Shown piece by piece: positions 1-8,519 of a stretch of DNA of 64,000 bases (its first letter is position 1; each line of letters opens with the position of its first letter). The notes beneath the pieces are model-generated. The model searched no databases, was not told where the DNA came from, and saw only the letters and a program-made list of their open reading frames with translations. This stretch comes from Verrucomicrobiales bacterium (GTDB lineage Bacteria; Verrucomicrobiota; Verrucomicrobiia; Verrucomicrobiales; DEV007). The position numbers and the translations under genes were made by a program. The stretch covers positions 124,001 through 188,000 of the forward strand of contig JARGPJ010000008.1 of NCBI GenBank assembly GCA_029212615.1. Direction: 5' to 3'.

Positions 1-689
1 GAGAGTTTCCGTAGACGTTTGAGGCCTCTGCTTCCTTCGGTGTTCACCACGCTGATGCGGGAGACGGGAGCTCTGCCTGAGATCGAAGCGAGGGCTTTGA
101 TCGCCGTGAGGTGATTCCGTGAAGGGGTGCCGAACTCCCGTGTTCCGATAAAAATTCCGTCGCGCTCTTCTATGGGCAGGGAGAAATTCCATCCGGGGAG
201 TTCGACGGGGTAGGGGGTGGGAATGAATCGCAATTTCGCGTTGAACCCGCCCCCCCCCAGCTCTGAGGGGCAAACCGGGGAAACAAAGGTCGGGGAGAGA
301 ATGCCGTCGGCAAGAGCGATGATCTTTGCATAGGCCCTCTTCGCGCGGAGAGAGCGGAGCTGCTTCCGGATCTGGGCTTCGCTGCATTCCTTCCACGAAA
401 CGATGACGGGAAGGCCGGAGTCTTTCAAGGTTTCCACCGCTTTGAGGCTGATCCAGGCCCGTTTGCGGATGAGAACGAGGGCCGCGTCGAAACGCTTCTC
501 TTGAGCGATGAGTGCTTCCGTTGAGTCAAAAAAGGCTCCCCCGGTCGCGGCGGCGTAGGCGTGAAAGTTTACCGGGGCATGGACGCCACTGACGGGAGCG
601 GCAGGGATTTTCCGATAGTCGAGAAAGGGATCACGACCTCCCGGATTGAGGACTGCGATGGAGACCGGAGACACGTCAGGATCGGTCAT
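1..689 (-). CDS. Glycosyltransferase-like protein, N-terminal part (runs off left edge)
   Basis: An open frame without stop runs on the minus strand from an ATG at 689-687 to the window edge, giving 229 residues of the N-terminal part. The start has the beta-strand-like VLNPGGRDPF, and later comes a GIFIGTREFGTPSRNH segment, which recalls the inter-domain part of GT-B (GT4-type) glycosyltransferases. This family transfers sugars from nucleotide-sugars in the cytoplasm, but the C-terminal donor-binding domain lies outside the window, so the family call is tentative. The ATG is 10 nt beyond the 3' CCA of tRNA-Val and has no Shine-Dalgarno, so both may share one transcript. The frame contains a run of nine G (coding strand; C on the plus strand at 250-258) and stays open on both sides of it. 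Confidence 0.55.
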   Translation of the reverse strand, partial: MTDPDVSPVSIAVLNPGGRDPFLDYRKIPAAPVSGVHAPVNFHAYAAATGGAFFDSTEALIAQEKRFDAALVLIRKRAWISLKAVETLKDSGLPVIVSWKECSEAQIRKQLRSLRAKRAYAKIIALADGILSPTFVSPVCPSELGGGGFNAKLRFIPTPYPVELPGWNFSLPIEERDGIFIGTREFGTPSRNHLTAIKALASISGRAPVSRISVVNTEGSRGLKRLRKL

Positions 690-699
690 GAGAAAAAGA

Positions 700-774
700 T
701 GGTGCGCGATACTGGATTTGAACCAGTGACCCCCACCGTGTCAAGGTGATGCTCTACCCCTGAGCTAACCGCGC
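700..774 (-). tRNA. tRNA-Val (GAC anticodon)
   Basis: The reverse complement folds into a full cloverleaf: acceptor stem GCGCGGT pairing with ATCGCGC, D-arm GCTC/GAGC, anticodon stem TCACC/GGTGG around loop TTGACAC (anticodon GAC, valine), T-arm with the TTCAAAT loop, discriminator A, and an encoded CCA at 702-700. A promoter candidate and a short leader hairpin (CCCTC/GAGGG) lie directly upstream. Confidence 0.95.
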
Positions 775-799
775 ATTGCCCTCAGTTACGAGGGTCGCG

Positions 800-828
800 A
801 ATTTAGCCGCAGAGATTTTAATTCGCAA
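800..828 (-). promoter_or_regulatory. Candidate sigma70 promoter of tRNA-Val
   Basis: On the minus strand TTGCGA (828-823) and TAAATT (805-800) are separated by 17 bp, about 25 nt before the tRNA 5' end. It probably also drives the glycosyltransferase-like gene just behind the tRNA. Confidence 0.5.
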
Positions 829-862
829 CTGGAATATTCAAGTCTGTCGTTGAGGGTGGTTT

Positions 863-1711
863 GTGAAGAAGCTGAAGGGAATCGAAGGTCGTCACGAACT
901 TGAGTGGCTTGGGGAAACGGTCTATACCGAATTTCACGCGACTGAAGAGTCGGTGAAGGGGACGGTTCTTATCCTTCATGGTCTCGGGGATCATATCGGG
1001 CGATACGCCTGGGCTCTTGAGTTGCTCTTAAACGCCGGGTATTCCGTTTTGGGTATCGACTGGCCGGGGTGCGGGAACTCCTCGGGGATTCGCGGGAATC
1101 TTCCCCGGGTCGATGAGGCAGAGCGACTTGTCGGGGAAATTCTGGAAAAGGCGGAGATCGATCCGGTGGGGGTCCTCGGGCATTCGACCGGAGGATTTTA
1201 CCTTGTTCAGTTTCTTGTCAGAGGCCTGCCTGCTCTCAGTTCCCTGAAATGGGTTTGGTTCTCTTCGCCTCTTCTCGATCCGGTTCACGGGCAGAATCCG
1301 CTTAAGGTTTTCGCAGCGAAGCTGCTGGTGAAAGTGATTCCGACCTTCACGCTGAGCACCGGCGTTTATCCCCGGGATTGCTTTCATACAGGGGGAGGAC
1401 CCCGTTCAGGAAACTTTGCCGAAGGCTGTCACAACCGGATTTCGTTGCGATTCGGAGAAGATTTACTCGATGAAGAAAAGATTGCGGTGGCATCAGCCGG
1501 GAAGATCCGGGCCGATCTTAAGATCCTCGTGACGCAGGGGGCCGCAGATCACGTTTGTTCCCCGAAATTGACGGAACCTTTTGTAAATCAACTGAAAGCG
1601 AAGTCGAAAGCGTTCCTTCTCATCTCCGGGTCGAGACATGAGCCGTTCCGGGAACCTGAATCCGCTCCGTTTTTTAATCATGTGAGAACGTGGTTGAGCG
1701 GCCGGGTCTGA
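863..1711 (+). CDS. Alpha/beta hydrolase, monoacylglycerol lipase-like
   Basis: A 282-residue cytoplasmic alpha/beta hydrolase of the serine aminopeptidase/monoglyceride lipase type (Hydrolase_4). Visible motifs are the oxyanion-hole strand LILHGLGDHIGRY (about 36-48), the nucleophile elbow GHSTG with Ser108, a probable catalytic Asp in TQGAADHVC (about 236-244) and His in SGSRHEPF (about 263). The start is GTG, preceded by a purine stretch GAGGGTGG. There is no signal peptide. Family members hydrolyse acylglycerols or other small esters; the substrate here cannot be told. It is transcribed away from tRNA-Val and is followed closely by the FHA protein gene, which has its own promoter. Confidence 0.85.
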   Translation: MKKLKGIEGRHELEWLGETVYTEFHATEESVKGTVLILHGLGDHIGRYAWALELLLNAGYSVLGIDWPGCGNSSGIRGNLPRVDEAERLVGEILEKAEIDPVGVLGHSTGGFYLVQFLVRGLPALSSLKWVWFSSPLLDPVHGQNPLKVFAAKLLVKVIPTFTLSTGVYPRDCFHTGGGPRSGNFAEGCHNRISLRFGEDLLDEEKIAVASAGKIRADLKILVTQGAADHVCSPKLTEPFVNQLKAKSKAFLLISGSRHEPFREPESAPFFNHVRTWLSGRV

Positions 1712-1732
1712 CTTTCCTTTCTTCACATCTTA

Positions 1733-1761
1733 TTGACATGGGACGCGAAATTTCGGACAAT
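1733..1761 (+). promoter_or_regulatory. Candidate promoter giving a leaderless FHA-protein mRNA
   Basis: A consensus TTGACA (1733-1738) is followed after 17 bp by GACAAT (1756-1761). The predicted transcription start, about 7 nt later, falls on or one base before the ATG at 1769. No ribosome binding site fits between them. Confidence 0.55.
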
Positions 1762-1768
1762 GCGCGTC

Positions 1769-2605
1769 ATGTCATCAAAATTTTCTCTCATTGTTAGTAT
1801 GCCGGACGAAGGTCCTGTGACTCACGATCTCACCGGGGATTCCCTTTCTTTAGGCCGCGGTCCGGACAACGATATTCAGGTTTTAGTCGCTGAGGTTTCC
1901 GTCAAACATGGCGAGCTGAAGGCTGAAGGCGAAGGCTTCAAAATCACGGATCTTGGTTCGACGAACGGAACGCTGGTCAACGGCGGCAAAGTCGGCGCGG
2001 GGGGCACTGCTCTCAGTCCGATGGATAAGGTTCTCCTCGGGGCAACCGTCAGCGCCTACTATGTGCCGACAGCGGTTCTTGCTGCGACGCCTGCGGCAGA
2101 GCTCATCGCTTCGATCGAAGCTTCTCCGAAGAAGGCCGTGACTCCCGGAACCGCGAAAGTAGCGGTCGCCGTCGCGGCCGTGCCCGGAGCTCCCGGCGCG
2201 AAACCTGCCGTCGCTATCCCTGTGTCAGCACCTGATTCCGGGGCGACAACGGTTAAACTCGATCAGGTTCGTCCCGGCACCCCTGCGCCCGGACCGGCCA
2301 AACCTCCCGGACCTGCAGCACCCGCTGCCCCGGCGGCACCTGCAGCGCCGGCTCCCCCGAGACCGGGCGCTCCTGCCGCTCCGGTCGTCCCCGGTTCCAT
2401 CAGGCCTCCGGGTGCTCCTCCAGCCCCTGCAGGACCAGCGGGCCCTCCCGCTCCTGCCAAGCCGGTTCCGGCACCAGCTCCCGGGGGACCAGCGGCTCCC
2501 AAACCGGTTTCCCCGGTTCCGTTGACGCGCCCCGGCGCTGGTCCAGCTGCGCCGGCCGCTCCCTCGGTGCCTCTTCCCGGGCCGCCTAAGGTGAAGCAGG
2601 ACTAA
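1769..2605 (+). CDS. FHA-domain protein with Pro/Ala-rich tail
   Basis: A 278-residue protein from ATG 1769; a longer frame from TTG 1733 overlaps the promoter and is unlikely. The first ~95 residues are a forkhead-associated domain, with the strand pattern LSLGRGPDNDIQ, VSVKHGELK and DLGSTNGTLVNG. FHA domains bind phosphothreonine peptides, so a role in Ser/Thr-kinase signalling or in assembling a complex is likely by family. From about residue 115 on the protein is low complexity, built from Pro, Ala and Gly with a few Lys/Arg, probably disordered. No kinase or secretion gene lies nearby in the window, so its partner is unknown. The strong compositional bias makes the antisense strand look like a collagen-type frame, which is an artefact. 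Confidence 0.85.
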   Translation: MSSKFSLIVSMPDEGPVTHDLTGDSLSLGRGPDNDIQVLVAEVSVKHGELKAEGEGFKITDLGSTNGTLVNGGKVGAGGTALSPMDKVLLGATVSAYYVPTAVLAATPAAELIASIEASPKKAVTPGTAKVAVAVAAVPGAPGAKPAVAIPVSAPDSGATTVKLDQVRPGTPAPGPAKPPGPAAPAAPAAPAAPAPPRPGAPAAPVVPGSIRPPGAPPAPAGPAGPPAPAKPVPAPAPGGPAAPKPVSPVPLTRPGAGPAAPAAPSVPLPGPPKVKQD

Positions 2606-2645
2606 TTTGTTCTTCTATTTTGCGCTGGCTTACTGGCGGTTTCCG

Positions 2646-3530
2646 TCAGTGGGTCAGGGCGTAAAACACGATATTGATTCCGAGGGGGTAAGCATACTTC
2701 TCGGAGAACTCCCTGAAGTACCAGGGATCAGTGCCTTCCTCCTCCCACCCGTCACCGAGGTCGGTGTTGAAGCAGATCATCATGCAGATCCGACCTTCGT
2801 CGTCCATGATTGCCCGGTAGTGCGGCGTTTCTGAACCGGGTTTATTCCATTCATAGGTGATTCCCTGCTCGCGTCCCATCATTGCCATTCCAACTGCCGG
2901 AATCTGAGGTTTGATGTCGAGATCGAAGACCATGTGAAAAATCGGGTGATCGAGCTCGAGTTCAACATACTCGCGGTCCGGAAAGATTTGTTTCACGGCG
3001 CGGTAGAAGTTCTTCCATTCGTAGATTCCCCAGAAGTCATCAACCATGATGAATCCACCGTTGAGAAGGTAGTCCCGCAGAATGGAAGCCTCTTCGTCGG
3101 TGATCCAGATGTCACCGGGTTCGATCATGTAAATGAAGGGATAGTGACGAAGCTGCTCCGCATCGATGTCAACAATGGCGCCCTTTGGGTTCACTTCGAG
3201 TGAAGTGAGTTGCTGAAGGCGGTAGGAAAAGTTCAGTTCACTGTCCGGATAGTCGATCATCCACTTGGCGCGCTGTCCCATCCAGGTACCGGAATTGTAG
3301 CGGAGGCGGGCGAAGGTGAACACGTCGTTGGGGAGGTCCTGGCTGACAGGCCAGTCAGGGAAATTGTAGAATCGGCCCCCTTTGAAGTGGCGGGGATCCT
3401 CCGGGATGCTGGCGTCCTCAATCCCGAAGTAGGTTGGAGCATACTGCGAGGCGGCCTCCTGGGACTGACTGTTCGTCACCAGACTGAACAGAAAAGTGAA
3501 CAGGATCAGCTGGGGGAAGGCGCATTGCAT
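2646..3530 (-). CDS. Secreted DUF4159-family protein
   Basis: A 294-residue protein with an N-terminal signal peptide (hydrophobic stretch about 5-22, cleavage near SQSQEA). The rest matches the DUF4159 pattern: FTFARLRYNSG near residue 70, a ...YPFIYMIEPGDIWITDEE segment, then LRDYLLNGGFIMVDDFWG and a region around LELDHPIFHM. The family is common in Verrucomicrobiota and Planctomycetota, often near MoxR/DUF58 genes, and resembles glutamine-amidotransferase-like folds; its biochemical role is not known. Here it is alone and divergent from the Fur-family gene, with about 130 bp between them. Confident as a family call, not as a function. Confidence 0.8.
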   Translation of the reverse strand: MQCAFPQLILFTFLFSLVTNSQSQEAASQYAPTYFGIEDASIPEDPRHFKGGRFYNFPDWPVSQDLPNDVFTFARLRYNSGTWMGQRAKWMIDYPDSELNFSYRLQQLTSLEVNPKGAIVDIDAEQLRHYPFIYMIEPGDIWITDEEASILRDYLLNGGFIMVDDFWGIYEWKNFYRAVKQIFPDREYVELELDHPIFHMVFDLDIKPQIPAVGMAMMGREQGITYEWNKPGSETPHYRAIMDDEGRICMMICFNTDLGDGWEEEGTDPWYFREFSEKYAYPLGINIVFYALTH

Positions 3531-3663
3531 GTTCGAGGATACGTGATAATCGACAGGGTGAGCAACGAAAAGACGGGCTCAATAGCGGAGAAGTTTCTTT
3601 TTTAGAATAGTTCTTGATATAAACAACCATCGCGCTAGTTGTGACGTAGTCTCAATAACGAGC

Positions 3664-4092
3664 ATGAAAGAAACTCTCACAGACCCTTTGACCGCCGACA
3701 AGATGGGTGGACTGCGCATGACGAAGCAACGTCAGGTTGTTTACGAAGTGGTCCAGGAGATGGCGATGGAGCACCCCACGGCTTCGGCGGTGTATGCCAA
3801 AGCCAAAGAGCTCATGCCGACCATTTCCCTGGCGACGGTATACAATTGCCTGGAAACCTTGACTGATGCTCATGCGATCACACAGGTGAATATCGATCGC
3901 GAGGCTTCCCGTTTCTGCCCGAATTTGCAGCCGCACGCGCATTTTTTCTGTGCAAAGTGCGATTCCGTTTTTGATGTAGATCTTCACCACAAGGCTGACG
4001 CATCCGAGCCGTGGAACCTTCCCGAAGGTTCCCTCATAGATGAAGTGAATGTCGCGATGCGGGGCGTTTGTCCCAACTGCCGCGAAGACTGA
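3664..4092 (+). CDS. Fur-family metal/peroxide-responsive repressor
   Basis: A 142-residue winged-helix protein of the Fur/PerR family. The DNA-binding part (about 17-85) has the typical RMTKQRQVVYEVV start and the recognition segment PTISLATVYNCLETL. The C-terminal dimerisation part has a CxxC pair in HFFCAKCDSVFDV and a second one in GVCPNCRED, which should hold structural zinc, plus His residues for a regulatory metal (QPHAHFF, DLHHK). It lies 37 bp upstream of sufC in the same direction, so it is likely to be co-transcribed with, and to regulate, the Fe-S assembly operon. Whether it senses iron, peroxide or something else cannot be read from the sequence. No convincing Fur box was found upstream. 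Confidence 0.85.
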   Translation: MKETLTDPLTADKMGGLRMTKQRQVVYEVVQEMAMEHPTASAVYAKAKELMPTISLATVYNCLETLTDAHAITQVNIDREASRFCPNLQPHAHFFCAKCDSVFDVDLHHKADASEPWNLPEGSLIDEVNVAMRGVCPNCRED

Positions 4093-4129
4093 TTAAATTT
4101 GATCCACGAACCAAACGCTTTTTAAAGAC

Positions 4130-4891
4130 ATGAGCCAATCTCTCAACATTAAAAATCTCCACGCTTCGGTGGAAGGCACTGAAATCCTCAAGGGACTTTC
4201 TCTGGAAATTCCGAAAGGGGAAGTCCACGCAATCATGGGGCCGAACGGATCCGGTAAGTCCACTCTTTCAAAGGTGATGGCCGGCCACGAGGATTATGAA
4301 GTCACCGAAGGGTCTGTCCATATGGATGGTGTTGATCTTCTCGACATGGATATCGATGAGCGTTCCCGCGCCGGATTCTTTCTTGCCTTTCAATATCCAC
4401 ACGAGATTCCCGGTGTCAGCAACGCCAACTTCCTTCGGGCAGCCCTTCAAGCTCGCCTCCCCAAAGGTGAGGAGATCGATGCGGTGGCTTTTTACAAAGA
4501 CATGTATTCGAAGATGGACGCGCTCAGTATGGATCGCAAATTCACGGCCCGTTCCGTGAACGACGGCTTCTCCGGTGGAGAGAAGAAGCGGAATGAGATT
4601 TTGCAGATGATGATGCTGGAGCCTCACTATGCGGTGCTCGATGAGACCGATTCCGGCCTCGATATCGATGCGCTCAAGATCGTTGCCGAGGGCGTGAACC
4701 GGATGCGCTCGCCTGAGCGAGGGTTTCTGGTCATCACTCACTACCAGCGTCTTCTCGATTACATTGTTCCCGATGTCGTTCACGTGATGTTCGACGGACG
4801 CATTGTGAAGACCGGAGATAAAAGTCTCGCTCTCGAACTCGAAGCCAAGGGATACGACTGGGTCACGGAGGAACTCGCCGCGACCGCTTGA
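4130..4891 (+). CDS. sufC: SufC, ATPase of the SUF Fe-S cluster assembly complex
   Basis: A 253-residue ABC-type ATPase. It shows Walker [10 protein letters not shown] (37-45), Q-loop [10 protein letters not shown], signature FSGGEKKR, and Walker B with SufC-typical [13 protein letters not shown], followed by the switch His in VITHYQRLL. SufC drives conformational change of SufB-SufD during assembly of iron-sulfur clusters in the cytoplasm. Length is normal (E. coli about 248). It is followed 38 bp later by sufB. No cysteine desulfurase (sufS) or sufE/sufU is found after sufD, so sulfur supply must be encoded elsewhere. Confidence 0.97.
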   Translation: MSQSLNIKNLHASVEGTEILKGLSLEIPKGEVHAIMGPNGSGKSTLSKVMAGHEDYEVTEGSVHMDGVDLLDMDIDERSRAGFFLAFQYPHEIPGVSNANFLRAALQARLPKGEEIDAVAFYKDMYSKMDALSMDRKFTARSVNDGFSGGEKKRNEILQMMMLEPHYAVLDETDSGLDIDALKIVAEGVNRMRSPERGFLVITHYQRLLDYIVPDVVHVMFDGRIVKTGDKSLALELEAKGYDWVTEELAATA

Positions 4892-4929
4892 TTTAACTTT
4901 TTACACGAAACCTCAAGGAGGATAACGCC

Positions 4930-6345
4930 ATGTCAGACAGCGCTACACTGGAAGCAGTCAATATCGATCAGGATGCAGGAGATTTTTCCTATCCGGAAGA
5001 TTACAAGCACGACGCCGGAATCGGTCTTTCCGAAGCGACGATCGATTACATTTCTGACGTCAAAGGCGAGGCCGACTGGATTCGTGAGTTTCGTAAGAAG
5101 GCGCTGAGGATTTTCGAGGATAAGCCGATGCCTACAAGCTGGGCGACGAAAGATCTCGAGAACATCGTTTTCGAAAACATCCGTTACTACCTTTCCAAAG
5201 GGCAGGCTCCGACACGCAGCTGGGATGATGTCCCTGACGACGTCAAAGAAACCTTCGAGCGTCTCGGGATTCCTGAGAAGGAGCGGAAATTTCTCTCCGG
5301 TGTCGAGGCGCAGTTCGACTCCGAAGCGGCCTACTCCAATGTGAAAGAGGAACTTTCGAAAGAGGGGGTCATCTTTGTGAACTCCACCGAAGGCCTCCGC
5401 GAGCATCCGGAGCTTTTCCGGAAGTGGTTTGGAAAGGTCATCCCGACCGGTGATAACAAATTTTCGGCGCTCAACAGTGCTGTGTTCTCGGGTGGTTCCT
5501 TTATCTACGTTCCTCCCGGGGTGAAGGTGAAGCATCCGCTTCAGGCGTATTTCCGGATCAATGCGGAAAACTTCGGTCAGTTCGAACGGACCCTTATCAT
5601 CGTCGATGAGGGCGCCGAAGTGACCTACATGGAGGGTTGCACCGCACCGAAGTTTGAGACCTCGACGCTGCACAGTGCGGTTGTCGAGCTCGTCGCGATG
5701 AAGGATGCGAAGATTCAGTACATCACGGTTCAGAACTGGTCTTCAAACGTCTTTAACCTCGTCACGAAACGCGGCATGGCTCACGAGAATGCTGAGATCC
5801 GCTGGATCGATTGCAACATCGGTTCCCGTCTTACGATGAAGTATCCGGGTGTCATCATGAAGGGACGCAAGGCTCGCGGCGAAGTGATCTCCATCGCTCT
5901 CGCCAATGATGGCCAGCACCAGGATACCGGTGCAAAAATGATTCACGCAGCGGATGAGACGACGTCCAACATTGTCGCGAAGTCGATTTCAGTGGGCAAG
6001 GGCCGTTCCACTTATCGTGGTCAGGTTCACATTCCGAAGCATCTCAAAGGGTGTAAAAACAACACGGAGTGCGACGCCTTGCTCATCAACTCATCGAGCC
6101 GCACGGATACATATCCGGCGATCACGGTGCGGGGCAACCAACACGCGACTCAGCACGAGGCGAGTGTCAGCCAGGTCAGTGAAGATCAGATCTTTTATAT
6201 GAAGCAGCGCGGTCTCAGCGAAGGCGAGGCGATGAGCTTGAGCGTAAATGGATTCGTCAATGATCTCGTCCGTGAGTTCCCGATGGAATACAGCGTCGAG
6301 TTGAAGCGCCTCATCGACATGGAGATGGAAGACAGCGTGGGCTGA
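4930..6345 (+). CDS. sufB: SufB, scaffold subunit of the SUF complex
   Basis: A 471-residue SufB with a strong Shine-Dalgarno AAGGAGG (4915-4921) before ATG. The beta-helix core is recognisable from [36 protein letters not shown] and the C-terminal [12 protein letters not shown] and [11 protein letters not shown] segments; the C-terminal part contains the cysteine and acidic residues used for cluster building. Length agrees with the family (about 470-495). It acts with SufC and SufD as SufBC2D to assemble Fe-S clusters, mainly under iron limitation or oxidative stress in other bacteria. Confidence 0.97.
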   Translation: MSDSATLEAVNIDQDAGDFSYPEDYKHDAGIGLSEATIDYISDVKGEADWIREFRKKALRIFEDKPMPTSWATKDLENIVFENIRYYLSKGQAPTRSWDDVPDDVKETFERLGIPEKERKFLSGVEAQFDSEAAYSNVKEELSKEGVIFVNSTEGLREHPELFRKWFGKVIPTGDNKFSALNSAVFSGGSFIYVPPGVKVKHPLQAYFRINAENFGQFERTLIIVDEGAEVTYMEGCTAPKFETSTLHSAVVELVAMKDAKIQYITVQNWSSNVFNLVTKRGMAHENAEIRWIDCNIGSRLTMKYPGVIMKGRKARGEVISIALANDGQHQDTGAKMIHAADETTSNIVAKSISVGKGRSTYRGQVHIPKHLKGCKNNTECDALLINSSSRTDTYPAITVRGNQHATQHEASVSQVSEDQIFYMKQRGLSEGEAMSLSVNGFVNDLVREFPMEYSVELKRLIDMEMEDSVG

Positions 6346-6385
6346 TCCATGGCGAAGTAATATTTACCCAGATTGATTGTTTATC

Positions 6386-7735
6386 ATGTCATCCACACTT
6401 TCAGAAAATGAGACGGCAGTAGCGGCGGAGGGTTCCGTTCCATGGTTTGCTGCACCCCCGGTTCACGATGTTGCATTGGAACTTCCCGAATGGTACCGCG
6501 ACCATCAGGCGGCTTCCTGGCAGAGTTTCCTTAAGCTACAGGATCCAGGACGCAGTGACGAGAACTGGCGTTTCTCCGACCTGCGCAAAGTCCGGTTCTC
6601 CGAACTCATTGCGGCGCGTCCAGCCGATAATGTCGAAGCGCTCGTGCAGCGGGCAAAGGCTGAGCGGGTCAAAGATTTTGCCGCCCATTTTGTTTTTGCG
6701 AACAACCGACTGATCTATTCGGAAGTTGCCGATTTGCCGGAAGGGGCAATTTGTCTGCCCATTAATCAAGCGCTGGCAGATCACGGCGATATCGTTCGTG
6801 AGCACTTCATGAAGGAAGACGCCTCGCTCGGAGGTGAAAAATTCCTGGCGCTGCATGGAGCGGCGACTTTGAGCGGGCTCTTTGTTCATGCGCCGAAGGG
6901 CTGCGACATTGAAAAGCCCATTGTCGTTCACAACTTCTCCGGGGGCGATTTTCAGGCGATCTTTCCTCATACCCTCGCGATAGCGGAAGATAATGCTTCG
7001 GTTTCGATCATGGATTTCTTTGAATCGATCGCTGAAGGTGAACAGAGCGTCATCATTGGTGGTGCTGATCTCATCGCCACCAATGGCGGTCGGGTTCAGT
7101 ATGTTTCCATGCAGGACGAGAGCGACAGCGGTCCGAAGCACGTCCAGATCAACAGCTCCCGGGCGGGACGCGACGCGAACATCGTCTCTGCATTTGTTAA
7201 TCTCGGAGGATCCTGGGTTCGCAATGAGTCGATCAATCACATGCAGGAAACCGGTGCCGACATCCAGATTTTCAGTGCGAACCTGGTGAGTGGAAAGCAG
7301 GAGTATGACCAGCGGACCTTGCAGAGTCACGAAGCCCAGCACACGACCAGTGACCTTCTTTTTAAGAATGCCCTCTACGACGAGGCCAGAACGATTTTTG
7401 CCGGCTTGATTCAAGTTCAACCGGGATCACATCACACCGATTCCTATCAGACCTGTCGTAATCTCCTCGGCAGTGAAAAGGCGGAAGCCAATTCAATGCC
7501 CGGTCTCGAGATTGATGCCGATCAGGTGAAGTGCTCTCACGGTTCGACTTCCGGTCAGATCAGTGACGAAGAAATCTTCTACCTTCAGGCCCGGGGGATT
7601 CCGGCTGAGGCCGCCCGCCAGATGATCAGCCTGGGATTCATGAACGAATCCATCTCAAAGCTCACCGGCGCGGAAATCAAAGAGAACCTCTTTGAGCGGG
7701 TGGAGCGTAAGTTTGCTTCACTTCGGAACCGGTAG
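6386..7735 (+). CDS. sufD: SufD, subunit of the SUF complex
   Basis: A 449-residue protein from ATG 6386 (a TTG three codons upstream is less likely). It shares the beta-helix fold with SufB; the C-terminal DADQVKCSHGSTSGQ and DEEIFYLQARGI segments are SufD-typical, and the conserved His of the CSHGS motif is present. SufD forms the heterodimer with SufB and binds one SufC. It closes the operon: a hairpin terminator follows about 50 bp after the stop, before the converging Hint-protein gene. Confidence 0.95.
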   Translation: MSSTLSENETAVAAEGSVPWFAAPPVHDVALELPEWYRDHQAASWQSFLKLQDPGRSDENWRFSDLRKVRFSELIAARPADNVEALVQRAKAERVKDFAAHFVFANNRLIYSEVADLPEGAICLPINQALADHGDIVREHFMKEDASLGGEKFLALHGAATLSGLFVHAPKGCDIEKPIVVHNFSGGDFQAIFPHTLAIAEDNASVSIMDFFESIAEGEQSVIIGGADLIATNGGRVQYVSMQDESDSGPKHVQINSSRAGRDANIVSAFVNLGGSWVRNESINHMQETGADIQIFSANLVSGKQEYDQRTLQSHEAQHTTSDLLFKNALYDEARTIFAGLIQVQPGSHHTDSYQTCRNLLGSEKAEANSMPGLEIDADQVKCSHGSTSGQISDEEIFYLQARGIPAEAARQMISLGFMNESISKLTGAEIKENLFERVERKFASLRNR

Positions 7736-7784
7736 ACGGGACTGGCGTTGAGAATGGAACGGGAGTGATTCCGTGACGAAAACG

Positions 7785-7811
7785 GGCTCCCTCGCAAAGG
7801 GAGCCGTTTTT
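7785..7811 (+). terminator. Terminator after sufD, probably bidirectional
   Basis: GGCTCCCT (7785-7792) pairs with AGGGAGCC (7798-7805) across a 5-nt loop, followed by GTTTTT. The minus-strand side also has a T-rich run, so it can serve the converging gene. Confidence 0.85.
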
Positions 7812-7852
7812 ATGTAGGGCTTCATTCTATTCCCCGGATTGCTTCGGCAGCA

Positions 7853-8449
7853 CTATTCGGTGATCTCGCCGCTTCTTCCGGATTCGTACATTTCGACGAT
7901 CATGCTGTTGACCGGAATGTTGCCGACGCGGTATCCGGGATCTTCAGTCAGGATGTCGTAGGAGCGTTCGACTCCCTGGTAGATTCGAATACTGACAATG
8001 GAAAATCCCCCTTCGACGACGTCTCCCAGATTGAGTTCCTTCGCTCTCACTCCGCCGATCCGGTGCATGCTGCAAAGGTCGACCTTTGCCCCGTTGGAAA
8101 AACCGATCTCGTAAAAGTCCGTTTCAACCGAGTCTTCAAGATAACCGTGAACCTGTTGAATGTGAACCGGTTCGCCGTGGTAGCCGATCACGAAGTCTCC
8201 CGCTTTTAATGTCTCAATTGCCTGCGGGCCGGCCGGGGTATCGATCATGGCGCCCTCAGGAAGGCAGGCGAACATGAGCTTGAGCGGCAGGAGAGAGACC
8301 GCAGTGGTCGTGGCAATACCGGCAGTCATGATGCCGGCGCCAATCAGGCCGCAACTGCTGTTCAGCACGGAAAGACTCATTGCCGCGAGAACAGATATCG
8401 TCCGTCGCGATCTGAAGAGAAAAGTAGGGAGAGTCTTGAACCGAATCAT
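7853..8449 (-). CDS. Membrane-anchored stand-alone Hint (hedgehog/intein) domain protein
   Basis: A 198-residue protein. Residues about 17-61 are hydrophobic with an N-terminal signal-like segment (a Cys33 in NSSC is a poor lipobox) and a second membrane-like stretch. Directly after it begins a Hint-type fold: Cys62 in ACLPEGAMIDTPAG, then IETLKAGDFVIGY, and a block-B-like CSMHRIGG (126-133) as in intein TxxH regions. The C-terminal block reads SYDILTEDPGYRVGNIPVNS, where self-splicing inteins would have His-Asn then Ser/Thr/Cys; here an Asn181-Ser182 is present but the preceding His is not. Hint domains cleave or splice themselves through the first Cys. Here no extein of any size follows, so this is a free Hint protein of unknown purpose. 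It follows the nucleoid-protein-like gene on the same strand by 70 bp. Confidence 0.65.
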   Translation of the reverse strand: MIRFKTLPTFLFRSRRTISVLAAMSLSVLNSSCGLIGAGIMTAGIATTTAVSLLPLKLMFACLPEGAMIDTPAGPQAIETLKAGDFVIGYHGEPVHIQQVHGYLEDSVETDFYEIGFSNGAKVDLCSMHRIGGVRAKELNLGDVVEGGFSIVSIRIYQGVERSYDILTEDPGYRVGNIPVNSMIVEMYESGRSGEITE

Positions 8450-8519
8450 AGAAAGGCGGGCGAACCGCAGGGGAAGGTCTAACAGTTTTCCCGTGTTTGG
8501 ACAATGATGAAAGCGAAAG

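Noticed and set aside
561..749. Short frame ending in DTGFEPVTPTVSR
   Set aside because: Typical false protein created by reading across a tRNA gene (tRNA-Val).
2263..2502. Collagen-like Gly-x-y frame on the minus strand
   Set aside because: It is the antisense reading of the Pro/Ala-rich tail of the FHA protein; Pro and Ala codons read backwards give Gly and Ala. No start signals of its own.
3531..3663. Fur box or operator upstream of the Fur-family gene
   Set aside because: Only a weak ACAAC/GTTGT inverted pair with a 10-nt spacer; no match to the 19-bp Fur consensus.
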